A stretch of DNA of 64,000 bases from Prunus persica (lineage: Eukaryota; Streptophyta; Magnoliopsida; Rosales; Rosaceae): NCBI RefSeq assembly GCF_000346465.2, contig NC_034016.1, forward strand, positions 17,554,563-17,618,562, written 5' to 3'. Positions within the stretch are counted from its first letter, which is position 1, and the number at the start of each line of letters is the position of its first letter. Below are positions 1 through 11,267 of this stretch, in pieces. The notes beneath the pieces were generated by a model, which was given only the letters and a program-made list of their open reading frames with translations, searched no databases and was not told where the DNA came from. A program made the translations under genes and the position numbers.

Positions 1-715
1 ATATGTGATAGTATGGTTATGCTCCACACATTGGCGTAGGTTATCTGGCGTGTGATAGCCCCCCATACGTGGCCGTTGGTAGTACCATGCGTATGAGGAG
101 ATTATGTGAAATACAGAGAAAATGAAATTAAGTTTATCGCTTATGTGTGGAATTAGGTTTTATGGAAGAAACTACGTGTGGCTTGAATCCCTCAGGGAGG
201 GGTACGTAGGCAGCCAAAGGTTACTAGGTGCAGCCGCAGACTAAATGTTTAGTCATATTGTTATATGGAGATTAGTTCGGACCTTGTTGTTGGTCCTGAA
301 ATTGAGGTGAAAATGTGATTGTGTTAGGAGGCTAAAACCTCATATATTGAAATGTGAAAGGTTAAATGATGCATGCTGAAATTTAATAGTCATAATTTAT
401 ATTTGAATTTATCGTTTGCCTTGCTTAAGGTATGAATTGATTTGTTAGCATACTTGGTAGTTGAGAATTATTGGAAAGCCGAAGGCTGTTTATGTGAATT
501 GCATGAAATTATATTGTGCATGCTGCCAATTGTGAATATTAAATTGTGTTTTATGCAGGTTGTAATTTTAGGAAATGTTCAATTTATAGGGGAGACTCTG
601 CTGAAATTTCGGCAGAAAGTCTCGGTCTTTAGTAAGTAGGCCCAGCATAAGGGTGATGTCGGGAATTCCACAGAATTCACCTTGGATTTTGAGAAATTCG
701 GAGCAGGTCTTTTTA
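1..715 (-). mobile_element. Partial LTR-like element, right-hand end
   Basis: Read on the minus strand, this matches the left part of the elements at 9104, 11268 and 20006: the GACC(C/T)GC terminus, the direct tract around 600-700, the purine-rich middle and the start of the CCCCATACG/CGTATGGGG tandem repeat (about 1-110). The outer end lies near 715. The next bases (716-720, attgg) could be one target-site duplication, whose partner would be outside the window. Only a small, decayed piece of the tandem array is present. No coding sequence is seen; short ORFs here are incidental. Confidence 0.75.
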
Positions 716-921
716 ATTGGAGTTGAAATCTTTAGTTACACGCAACATGTGTTGAACAATTTTGGTAATGCATCATTTTCATTGGGATTTTTTCCAGATT
801 CAACCACTCAATTTTAAATGTATTTTCATGTAATGGTAGACATCTTTTGCCCAATTGGCTGGAAGGATTTTGTCTTGTATACAAAATTCTTTCTTTGCCA
901 AAGTATTTATCAAAAAGTTTA
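716..921 (-). repeat. Remnant of an OMT 5' flank, left half
   Basis: This stretch matches the upstream flank of the O-methyltransferase genes: compare 8367-8540 beside the 6168-7527 gene and 19930-20000 beside the 18469-19860 gene. Minus-strand OMT genes have their promoters to the right, so this looks like the 5' flank of another OMT copy lying left of the window. It is cut at 921 by the element 922-5418 and continues at 5428. Confidence 0.65.
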
Positions 922-1235
922 TAGCAACTCATCAAATTATCTTATTAAGCTATATATCTGATTTATTATGATTTTAAAGTTCCCAAAATACCCCTATTTA
1001 CAATTGAGCGTGTAAGAGGCTGGTGTTTGAAGTTTTGGACCCTCTTTTTATTGTAGTGATCCTCTCCATAATTTGTGTATGCAATTAATTATCTATTTTG
1101 ATTATGGGGTTAATTTTCTTAATCCTACGTTTTGATTATGGTTTTAGTTTGGAGATTGGTGTTCTGATTAGGGTTCCTAAAGGTGGAAATTTGGTTGAAG
1201 TTCAAGAAATTCCAGGTATTGAAATTCCATTTGAA

Positions 1236-1355
1236 AATTCCGGAGCATTCGACACTGACTAGCAAGCGTGAGTGATCTGCCATCAAATTGCAGGTAAAAA
1301 ACGTCTTTCTCTTCTATGTACATGGAGCCCCGTTCATTGTTAGTCCTAACCAGAG
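1236..1355 (+). repeat. Left arm of subterminal inverted repeat
   Basis: The reverse complement of about 4905-5030 matches this segment, sharing gcattcgacactgactagc, the following gcaagcgtgagtg and the acatggagccc block. Related inverted homology continues inward (1556-1640 against 3840-3930). Confidence 0.75.
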
Positions 1356-2126
1356 CAAAATTGGGTATCTGGGTATTAGTATATACCTACACGAAAAAGA
1401 TGGGTTTGATTTTTGGTTTTTTAAAACCTGGTTATAGACCTACAGCATACAAACTAGAGCAAAACCAGAGCAAACCTGGGTATCTGGGTATTAGTTTACA
1501 TACACGAAAATAGATGGGTTTGATTTTTGCTGTTTTTAAATCTGGTTTGATTTTTGCTTTTTTTGATAACCTGATAACAGGTTCTGGGGGGAGATGATCC
1601 TGTTTTTTTAGAATCAATTTTTAAGTTATAGTGATTGTTAGTTATATCCTGCTAGCACAGAAAATCACCATCGGCACACCATGTAGGTAAATACTGGATT
1701 ATGTACCTACCAGACAGCTTATATACCCGATACCCAATTTTTGCTCCTGGTTAAGGTTTATACTTTTGTATAGGGATTGTTAGTTTTACCCTACCAGAAT
1801 ATACTGGGGGAGTTTTGGTTTAATATCGATTGTCATCAAAGGAGTTTTTTGCTTCTGTATCTTTGTGCGTTTTACAATAAGCTTTGCTATATATATGATA
1901 ACGTTTTTTTTTTCCTATATATTTTTTGAGATACTCCCGTAACTCATAACAATTGTGTTCTTTTTCTTTTTTAGTTGGTTAGGTAAATTATTCTCATCAT
2001 TTTTATTCTACCTATCCAACAAACAATGATTTTTCTTTGCATGTAATAATCTTGGATACTTGGGTAGGTACATTAATGTTCTTGTGTTCTAATATATGTT
2101 CAAGATCCAATGAGCTTGAGGTTGGG

Positions 2127-2262
2127 GCATTTGAGATGACTTACCTCGTGCCGGATCATCCTCCATGTGTACTAGAGACCGACTTAGATGTGCGTGTAAT
2201 GTATCTGTCCTTGATGAATGAGAAGAAATATACAGTTACAATTGCTATTAAGGAGTTTTTAT
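2127..2262 (+). pseudogene. mudrA N-terminus-like fragment
   Basis: The frame reads a stretch with a pattern of the type L-x-T-D-x-D-V-x-V-M followed by a basic/hydrophobic segment (ETDLDVRVMYLS). This resembles the N-terminal module of plant MULE transposases. It is short, has no zinc-binding or catalytic core around it, and sits inside the 9-bp-TSD element. The assignment rests on pattern memory plus context and is weak. Confidence 0.35.
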
Positions 2263-2450
2263 TTCCTGAGAAGCAAAACGGTGTTGATGATATGTTTTGT
2301 GGTGATGGTAATACGCATAATTGGGAAATATGCAGCACCTTCTGGTCATACATACTTGTCTCATTCTTGGAAGAACTACATCAATTATGTGGGTCAGAAT
2401 AGTGATTGTTGTACATGATCCTGTTTTTTTTTTGGTTTTTTATTTTTATA

Positions 2451-2898
2451 CTTCTGTATAGTGATTGTTAGTTGGATGGTTAAATTGTTGGTAGGCAAAC
2501 TAGTTCACCCCATCGTGCCTATTGTGAGAAAGCATGTGCACCACACTGAGAAAAAAGTGAATGGCAGGTACCCTGCTCATTTTTAGGTCTCTCCCATGCT
2601 TCATAGTGTACCTGGTTTTGGGTTTTATTTTTGCTGTTTTTAAACCTGGTTTGATCTTTAGTTGTGATCCTGATAACAGGATCTGTTGTACATGATCCTG
2701 TTTTTTTTTAAGAATCATGATGTTAGTTTTATACTTTTGTATAGTGATTGTTAGTTGGATGGTTAAATTGTTGGTAGGCAAACTAGTTCACCTGATCGTG
2801 CCTATGGTGAGAAAGCATGTGCACCACACTTAGAAAAAAGTGAATGGCAGGTACCCTGCCCATTTTTAGGTCTCTCCCATGCTTCATAGTGTACTCCA
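2451..2898 (+). repeat. Direct duplication, about 150 bp, spacing about 283 bp
   Basis: The block starting tatagtgattgttagttgga near 2456 and running to the gtgtac near 2612 is repeated almost exactly from about 2739 to 2895. It lies wholly inside the MULE-like insert. Confidence 0.8.
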
Positions 2899-3386
2899 AA
2901 AAGAAGGATAAATTCCTCCTTTATCGCCTATGGTTGACAATAGTTTACAGACAAAACAAATGACATCCACCAGGTACACCATCAAAAATGGATTCCAAAT
3001 TGCATAAACCCCCTTTTTTTACTACACCTTTGGTAAGACCCTTGCAACAAGTACGATATCAGCAAATTCCAAGCAGGTGCAAAAAGTAGAATTGGATTGA
3101 ATAACTAGTCTGGAGAAACATTGGTGCACTGTTGAGACAACATGATTTGCATTTGCAAAATGACATGGTAGTAGATACACTGTTCATCTCCCCCACACCC
3201 CCCCCCCCCCCAAAAAAAAAAACTCTAATTCTTACAATGCTTGGTCAGAAAGCTTCTGAATCATAAACTAAAACAAAACGTAAAAACATTTTTGTCCAAC
3301 ATAATATCGCATTCCAGAAATGTAACAAATGCCAACACACATGCATGTGATAACCCCCGGGGAGTTTTAATGTCATCTGCAACATA

Positions 3387-3596
3387 TCATTCATCTTTTA
3401 AACTTTTTCCATCATGAAGAAATTTGTTGATGACTTTTGGACGATATTCCTTCATTGTGTTCTCTGTAAAACAAGGTGCCATGTTCTGACACTTCGAGAT
3501 AGTTGAGACATAGTACATCACAGCGACCCCACAGTCGACGGTAGAAAACCCAAAAAAAGAAAAAGGAAAAAGAATAGTTTGATCAGGTGCATACAA
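3387..3596 (-). pseudogene. Ulp1-type cysteine protease remnant
   Basis: The minus-strand frame contains TVDCGVAVMYYVS, which matches the catalytic-cysteine segment (DCG-V/I) of the Ulp1/C48 SUMO-protease fold. A typical C-terminal tail of about 40 residues follows. The His and Asp parts of the triad are not seen upstream in the same frame. Ulp1-like ORFs are carried by a subset of plant MULEs and some other DNA transposons, so this most likely belonged to the host element 922-5418 and not to a cellular gene. Confidence 0.55.
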
Positions 3597-5427
3597 AAAG
3601 AATCAGTTTTTCTTTTCCTCATCCAGTTTTGATCACACCTATTCTGTACCTACTTCAAAAAAATATTGTGCCCAATGGAAATCTACAGTTCAAAGGAAAT
3701 TAACCGCATTACTTACGAGTCATCCATTTGTTGTGGGCAATTAGTCGATCGCCATAAAGGATAGTTAACATCAGTAGCTTTCAGCCATTGAAACGTTTGT
3801 TTCTCACCATTGAAACATTCAATCACATGATTCCAACTAACAATCACTATACAAAAGTATAAAACTTAAAAATTGATTCTAAAAAAAACTGGATCATGTA
3901 CAACAGAACATGTTATTAGGTTATCAAAAGCAATATATATTATATGACCAAACTGTTTTGTTGATCCACACCAAATTTGGAACACAATTTACCTCCAATT
4001 AACACACATGGAGTCAACTGTTATCAATATACAAGATTTTCTCAAAATTATATAGGCTAAAAAAAACCCATCTATTTGGTGTAGGCAAACTAATACCCAG
4101 ATACCTTGTTCATGTAGGTAAACTAAAATACTCCAGAATTTCGTGTTGGTACATAACCATCACAACAAGAAAGGAGAAAAATCTACATAATGAGATATAG
4201 AATGATAAATCTGAAATTTGAAAGTAATCATACTCGTTACGTAATGCTCATCTTAAACCCTTTTATGAAGGGCCTACTCTACTTGTATAGATTATGGAGC
4301 ACCTCTAGAATTAATAACATCTCCAAGTGTTATCAGCTGGCTAAGAAGCTAGCTAGGATACCTGTAATCAGGTTTTGTTGGGACATTCAGAAAAAATGTT
4401 TTGGCTAATGCCCCTCCCTCCATCAAAGCAAATGGAGTCAGGTTCAGTCTAGGACTAACTTCTCCTACAGCCCAGGTTGGACGAACTGATGTACGAGAAA
4501 ATTCATCAACCTGAGAAACAAAACCCTCTCAAAAGCATTCAGAACTCTGTATTAATTGCCCAGGTTTTTGTCGTTTTACTATGAAAGCATCTAACAAAGA
4601 AAAGGAAAAAAAATCAACACCAGAATTTCGTGTAGGTACATAACCATCACAATAGTATACAAGAGTATCTCAAAAAATGATAACCAAAACCACACTGGGA
4701 CTTTCATCAAACACGTTGTGTGCGCCAAAAACTAACAAACTAAGAGTGTGATCAATATGGCACAAATCACAAAACAATTTCACAAAAGGAGCAAAAATAC
4801 ATAACCAGATTCCCAATAGGCTGTTGGTACATAAACAGGTTTTAAAAAAACAAAAATCAAGACCAGAATTTGGTGTAGGTACATAACCACTCTTCCTCTG
4901 GTTTTGCTCTGGTTAGTACTACCAATCGATGGGGGCTCCATGTACGTGCAAGAGAGAGACTTTTTTTACCTGCTATTTGACGGCAGACCACTCACGCTTG
5001 CTAGTCAGTGTCGAATGCTCTGGAATCGAATGCTTCGGTCGTTCTCGTATTCTCTTTACAACTGGGCTGATGAAAGGAATGCGCCTGGGAACCCAGATTT
5101 TGAAAGACATTAGAGGGTTTGGGGGAATCTAATGTTGGAGAATCTGTGGTTTCAATGGAGGGAATCGATCAAGGCTGAAATGGTGGTAAACTGAAAAGTT
5201 TTGAAACGGTAGTTGTAAGTTTTTAGTAAACGGTCAGATAGATAGTTTAGATGCGTTGTTTACCTACAATGGCAACTAATGTAAATAAATACAATATTAT
5301 GACCTCTTTCTTCTTAGGGGGCATTACAATTTGAATTTGGGTTTTCAACGTAGTTATATAGATAGATGGGTTTGTGTCTAGGGGATATCAGCTGTATGGG
5401 CTTATATTGGAGTCTCTCAAAAGTTTA

Positions 5428-6167
5428 CTACGCAGTAGACAAACATGGTAAGCATGCATTGTTCAGCCGTAGCTAGTGGCACATTATCATAAGAATAAGA
5501 TACATATGTTTTAGTTATGAATCTTGTTTTTTTGTTGTGAGCATAACTTTTCTCTTTCCAATTGTGTTTTGATACTCTTCTAATACTATGTATTAGAATG
5601 TGAGTATCCAACCCGAAATCAATTGACAATGGATGGAGAGACCCAAAATCTTTATACCATTTGACAAGGCTTTAATTCTCCAATGTGAGATTCACACTCT
5701 CAATCAACACATACAACCTTTACCTACACACAAATCGGGGGAACAACTATTGAGCTATATGAATTGAATTGAATCAATACAGATGATACAGTATTCTGCA
5801 GAAAACTCTATCTGATTTTGCTTAGCTTCCATCCATTGGCTCTGTCTCACAAGTCGTAAGGACATTGAAAGACAAACTAATGGAAAGAAAGACATTGGAG
5901 GGCTGTGAATCACATACATGTATACCTTAAAAATCAAAGCATGTGTTGCTCAAAAACATGCCTACTAGTATTCAGATAGAAAGATATATAGCAGCCACAA
6001 TGCATTTGCTCAGATTTTATTGCCAACCATCTAAAGATTACAAACTGCAAGAGCAGTAGGCTTATTAAATCAACAGATAAAGACCAAAAGGTAACTTAAA
6101 ACACTACAATGAAACAGTACTCATTTGCAAAAACAAATCCACATCCATAACTTTTTGTTCTCTAAAT
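5428..6167. other. Interrupted OMT 5'-flank remnant, then intergenic 3' flank
   Basis: Bases 5428-5500 continue the repeat split at 921 (match to 8540-8610). The rest, up to the stop of the degenerate OMT, has no recognisable gene. It is AT-rich and ordinary, and probably holds the 3' UTR of the OMT copy. Confidence 0.6.
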
Positions 6168-7527
6168 TTAAGGAAAAGCCTGAATAACGGAACAGACAGC
6201 ATGAATAGGTGTGATAGTGTGTCGGCTGAAGCCAGCTTCCTCAAGAACATATTCCCATTCCTTCAAGGTCCTTTCTTTTCCTGTGTTTGTATAGGCCATC
6301 ATCACCATGTCTAGCATCAATCTCACATTTGTTAGTTTGATGTCCTCTTTCTCATCTTTTTCATCGATAACCGCTTCTACGATTATCACCTTCCCTTTAT
6401 CTTCCGCAATAGCTTCCCTGCACTTCTTAAGGATACGGATGCACTCGTCATCGCCCCAGTCTTGAAGAACCGACTGCAATTCACAGAGTATCTATTGTCA
6501 AAACGCCTTGTTGAGCAAGAAAACTTATAGCAAGATAATCAGGGAGTGATGGCAGAGGAACCACATTTTTTCTTATCCCATTAGCGTAGACAAATGATGT
6601 AATAAGTAGACATTAACAGACAAATCAAATGATGAAACTAATAGTTCACAGGATGAATGAAAAATATAAACGTGTTGCTACTAGCTATTTTAAGGCTGCT
6701 CTTCCTCAAATGGTTTAGTTTTCTCTATATAAATATATATATATATATATACTTACCTTAATAATTACAGCATCAGCCTTTGGAACACAATCAAACATGT
6801 CACCTCCAACATTCTCAATGCGGTCACACTCCTGAGCAACAGGCACAACATGAGGAAGATCAAAGTTGATGCCTTGAATCCAAGGACATGCCTCAACCAA
6901 CAAGCGCAAAGTAGTCCCATCACCCCCGCCCACATCTACAATTGTCTCAATCCCTTCGAACACCTCTATACAACTTTCAGTCATTGCAGACACAACCACC
7001 CTTGCATCACAAGCCATTGCTTCATTGAAAAGCTTGTTGTGATCAGGATTGGCTGCGCCAAAGCTCCATATGTCCTCACCATGTACTTCCTCAAACACTG
7101 AATTTCTAATATTACCTTTGATTCGGGTACTGAGGACATGCCACGGTGCCAGCATTACTGGGCTATTCTCTAGCAAAATGAAAGCAGCCATGCTGTTTTG
7201 TCCGGATTTCAATAGCCGTTTGGACAAAGGTGTTTGTGCATAAACTTTGGGGCCTAATTGGGTTGCTGGCTTATTTTTGAATATTTTGAGGTGGACTAGG
7301 ACCCTCATGATGCGGTAAGGGGGAGAAGGATCACATCTTAGAGCAGATGATAGCTCTAGGAGTGTCATGGGGCCGCCATGGCTTTCAATTGCATCAGCTA
7401 TTCCAAGCTGAATGGCACATTTTACCACCGCGATTTCAGCAAACCCGAACACATATTTCCAGATTTGCACTTTGGCATGTTCTTCTTCTTTCTCTTCTCC
7501 TCCTAACTCTCTTTATTTATCTTCCAT
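6168..7527 (-). pseudogene. COMT-type O-methyltransferase, degenerate copy
   Basis: This is a two-exon small-molecule O-methyltransferase. Exon 1 runs 7527-6757 with donor GTAAGT, and exon 2 runs 6473-6168. The SAM-binding motif VDVGGGDG and the FDLPHV and GGDMFD motifs are present, and the frame is otherwise open. Against the intact paralogue at 18469-19860 three changes stand out. Codon 5 is TAA (7515-7513) instead of CAA. The exon-2 start codes Ser where the paralogue has Trp257. The catalytic-base His260 (HxWxD motif) is Gln. No ATG lies between the stop and the dimerisation helices; the next in-frame ATG is near residue 54. Family function is SAM-dependent methylation of a phenolic or alkaloid hydroxyl. 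This copy is probably non-functional. A solo LTR sits 87 bp upstream of the ATG. Confidence 0.85.
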
Positions 7528-7613
7528 CTCTTTCTGTGTGTGTTTCGTAGGCTCTAAGGTAGCAATATATATAATTTGCAGGAAGAGATTGGAGTATAGT
7601 TACATGTAGAACA

Positions 7614-8361
7614 TGTTGGAAGTTTGAAAGCTAATGTCCCACATTGGAGAAAACAAAAGGTTCCATATGCTTTATAAGCATGAAACCTTAACATCAATTA
7701 AATAAAGATTGGTGGGCTGATGAGCTTGGTAGTGAAGACTATCATAGTTGACTTGCTTGATTAATATTAATATTTAAATAATCAAGACTTGGGCCTTGGG
7801 GTCTCTGGAAAATAAAAGAAATATACCTAGTTCGAAAATAAAATAATTATTTTTTTATTTTTCGGATTTCTTTGGCAGAAGTTAAATTCAAACCAGAAAG
7901 ACTTATCTTTTTGTTTGAATTTGAACAGGTATAACTGATACTAACTGCTATTTTGAAAGGGTGTAATTCTATTATAAAACCACAAGTCCTAAGCCATAAT
8001 ACGGACATCTTTTTCCTTAAACTATCTCATATTATTTTAAAGTTACCAACTGTATTGGAGAGAAGCACACCAACGTTGGCCAGAATTCAAGGATCCGATG
8101 CTGGACCCTTGAATTATAGATAGTTGAATCCTGGGAGATATACGCCTGTTGAACTTCAAGCACTGAGAAGAGGCGAAATTCTGTCTTTAGGACATTGCAA
8201 ATACGCAAGCCTCTATCTTCAATAAAAGTCAGTATTCTGTACTTAATTTATATTTGCACACTTATACAGATTTTATAATTTTGTTACTGTTTATATTTTA
8301 AGAGTTGTGCAATAATATAGTGATCCTATAGTATAAAACATTTACTGATTATTTCCTAACA
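7614..8361. mobile_element. Solo LTR (Copia-like), 748 bp, TSD GAACA
   Basis: The element starts TGTTGGAAG and ends CCTAACA, the TG...CA ends of an LTR. The 5-mer GAACA flanks both sides (7609-7613 and 8362-8366). The intact OMT locus preserves an empty site near 19935 (tacatgcagaacagtttagg). There is no coding region, so this is an LTR-LTR recombination product. It lies between the OMT start codon and the conserved distal flank and so interrupts the OMT promoter. Confidence 0.88.
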
Positions 8362-8366
8362 GAACA

Positions 8367-8615
8367 TGTGTTGAACAGTTTAGGTAATGTATCATTTTCA
8401 TTGGGATTTTTCCCAGATTCAGCCACTCAATTTTAAATGTATTTTCATGTAATGATAGACATCTTTTGCCTAATTGGCTGGAAGGATTTTGTCTTGTATA
8501 CAAAATTCTTTCTTTGCCAAAGTATTTTATCAAAAAGTTTACTACGTAGTAGACAAACATGGTAAGCATGCATTGTTTAGCTGTACGTAGCTAGTGGCAT
8601 TATCATAAGATTCGA
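8367..8615 (-). repeat. Distal OMT 5' flank, intact copy
   Basis: This is the continuous version of the repeat that is split at 742-921 and 5428-5490. The first 60 bases also match 19935-20003 upstream of the other OMT, where a different insertion (20006-23294) breaks it. It shows that the OMT array was copied together with its promoter region. Confidence 0.75.
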
Positions 8616-8619
8616 AAAT

Positions 8620-8900
8620 ATGGAGGGCTAATCACGTACCGACACGTGGCTCTCAAAAATCCTATCTGAAAAATTGTTGGGAGCATTTTTTCCTCATCAC
8701 TTTAATTCAAGCTGTGTACCCTCATCATTATTCCCAAAAGGTGACGCATGTCCATAGTTTAACTCTTTATTTTTTATTTATTTGATGACATTATTATGAG
8801 AGAGAAACAATGGTTTAATAAAAAATTTCCTGATTTACCCTTTTCCTATTAATTTACCCAACAAACCTTCCATTTTTCTATTAATTACCAATGAAGCGAA
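8620..8900 (-). repeat. Dispersed element of about 280 bp, inverted copy
   Basis: The reverse complement matches 17310-17600 and 25975-26250, sharing for example the gagagagaaacaatg / cattgtttctctctc segment. The same sequence is missing from the otherwise collinear block at 14719-14800. It has no coding capacity. It is AT-rich and MITE-like, though I could not define terminal repeats or a target duplication. Confidence 0.6.
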
Positions 8901-9103
8901 CAAAATCCAAATAATTAACAACATCATGACGATCATTACTAGAAAAATAATTGTTTCATTTGACATTGTTGAACACTTTGACTAAAAAACAAAACTCTTG
9001 AATGCTACTCCTCCTTCATAACCGAAAAAAAAAAAAAAAATTCAAATACTAAAGAGGCTTTAATTCTGTGATTAATAGGAGGCTTTAATGCCAATTGAAT
9101 CTA
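8901..9103. other. Intergenic, no feature seen
   Basis: AT-rich sequence with an A-tract near 9027. It ends in ATCTA (9099-9103), the left target duplication of the next element. Confidence 0.6.
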
Positions 9104-9649
9104 TGAAAGGACCCGCCTCGAATTTCCCAAAACCCGAGGCGAATCCTGTGGAATTCCAGACATCACCCCTATGCCGGGCCTACTTACTAACGACCGAGAC
9201 TTTTTGCCGAAATTTCGACAGAGTCTCCCCTGTAAATTGAACATTTCTCAAAATTACAACCTGCATAAAAACACATTTAATAACCACAACTGGCAGCATG
9301 CACAATATAATTTCACGCAAATCACATAAACGGCCTTCGGCCTTCCTATAATTCTCAACTACCAAGCATGCTAGCAAATCAATTCATGCCTTAAACAAGG
9401 CAATCGATAAATTCAAATATAAATTACGACTACTAAATTTCAACACACATCATCTAACTTTTCCAATCCCAATATATATGAGGTTTTAACCTCCTAACAC
9501 AATCACATCTATGTCCGCGGCTGCACCTAATAACCTTAGGCTGCCTACGTACCCTTACTGAGGGATCAAGCCACACGTAGTTCTTCCTTAAAACCCAATT
9601 CTACAGATAGGCAATACCTTATTTTATTTCTCTGTATTTCATATGATCT

Positions 9650-10215
9650 CCCCATACGCCGGTACTACCAACACCACGTATGGGGCCTGTCAACACGTCG
9701 GATAACCTACGCCACGTGCGACCATACCATACTATCACAATATCTCCCCATACGCTGGTACAACCAATGCCACTTATGGGGTCTGTCTCAACGCCGGATA
9801 ACCTACGTCACGCGAGACCTGCACATCATATCACATATCTCCCTATACGCCGGTACAACCAACGCCACGTATGGGGTCTGTCGACATGCCGGATAACTTA
9901 CGCCACGTGCGACCTCAACATGATATCACAATATCTCCCCATACGCCGGTACAACCAACACCATGTATAGGGTCGGTCTCAACGCCGGATAACCTACGCC
10001 ACGCGAGACCTGAACATCATATCACATATCTCCCCATAAGCCGGTACAACCAACGCCACGTATGGGGTCTGTCGACACGCCAGATAACCTACGCCACGTG
10101 AGACCTCAATATCATATCATAATATCTCCCCATACGCAGTACAACTAACGCCACATATGGGGTCTGTCCGCATGCCGGATAACCTACGCCACGTAGGACC
10201 TAACTTTCACAGGGT
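9650..10215 (+). repeat. Tandem array, about 95-bp unit, six copies
   Basis: Each unit has CCCCATACG, a loop, then CGTATGGGG, followed by a second pair of complementary arms around a GCCGGATAACCTACGCCAC core. Units alternate in the second arm pair. ACGT cores (CACGTA, CACGTG) occur in most units. The array lies within LTR-like element A. Confidence 0.9.
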
Positions 10216-11267
10216 GGTACTTGTAGTGTAACCAAAATCTGGGGAGGTACCTATGGTAGTGCGTATAGCACTTCAAACTGACATTCTAGACTCCTTTTAT
10301 ACCTTTACAAACATATATAAATATATAATTTACTTCTGATATTGTGTAAACCTCAACAATAGTCTAGCACCCGAGAATCCCCCTGGAAAGGTGAGATTAC
10401 TCCGGGAGACTCACGGTCAACCAAGGGTCAAACTACCCTAACCCTGGTCAAACGGGCCTACGGGGCCCACAACCTCCAAATTCCGATCCGAAAGTTCCTA
10501 TGGGTTCTACAAGGTATAGGACACTAGTCCTGCAAGTTTGGTCCAGATCGGACGGTCGGATTGCTCACGATCGCACGATCTGAAGGTTATTATAAAACAT
10601 AAACTTTAAATTATTTAATCGGAACATCCGGGGCTCCGATTCACGATCCGTGAATTCCTACACGATTCTAGAAATACCTAGATTAACATATATTATATTC
10701 GAGACCTTCCAACGGTCCCAACCTATCAAACCCGGATAACGCGCAATATGCGAAAATCCGTTCGATAGTCAAACGACGTCCGAATTGAGATCCGCGAAAT
10801 CCTACGCACTCGTGACAAACTAAGGATCTCATCGAGACACAGTGAAACTTCACTACTCTCGCCCACGCGTCGCCACATGCGACGGCAGCGCTGGGTGCCC
10901 AAAGCGATTATGCATCGCCGGAAAATCTCAAAACCACGGCTCCAAACTCCTACCCTAGATATAAGACCCTATTTGGAGCCACTTTTGTTCTTGGACCTAC
11001 CCCAAAAACTGACCAGAGGTTGCCAGAATTGCCATCCCAAAACCGGCCGAATTTCAATTTGTAAATCGAATTGGCTACGCTAAAAATCGATCCAATCCTA
11101 CCCAACAGGGAGCTAGAGCATGAAGAATGGATGAATTTTCATACCTTGATCGCCAGAAATGGCTGCCGAAGGAAGGAGATCGGAGCCGACGAAGTTCGAG
11201 TGAAAAACCGGGCAAAAATCGCCTTTTTCCAGCGGCTAGAGGAGCGGCCGATGTCAGGGGAGGGCTG

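Larger units (their letters stand above)
922..5418. mobile_element. MULE-like DNA transposon insertion, 9-bp TSD
   Basis: The repeat that is continuous at 8362-8610 is split here: its left half ends at 921 and its right half resumes at 5419. The 9-mer AAAAGTTTA is found at 913-921 and 5419-5427, a target-site duplication of the size made by Mutator-like elements. The insert carries long subterminal inverted repeats (about 1236-1640 against 3835-5030), a mudrA-N-terminus-like fragment (about 2127-2262, plus) and a Ulp1-protease-like fragment (3387-3596, minus). That combination is known from plant Kaonashi-type MULEs. The extreme ends show only weak terminal complementarity. No intact transposase is visible, so it is probably non-autonomous or decayed. 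Confidence 0.65.

Noticed and set aside
7614..8361. Possible extra gene or snRNA from the TCCCACATTGG motif at 7632
   Set aside because: It resembles a USE but lies at the start of a TSD-flanked solo LTR, with no snRNA sequence or matching TATA spacing.
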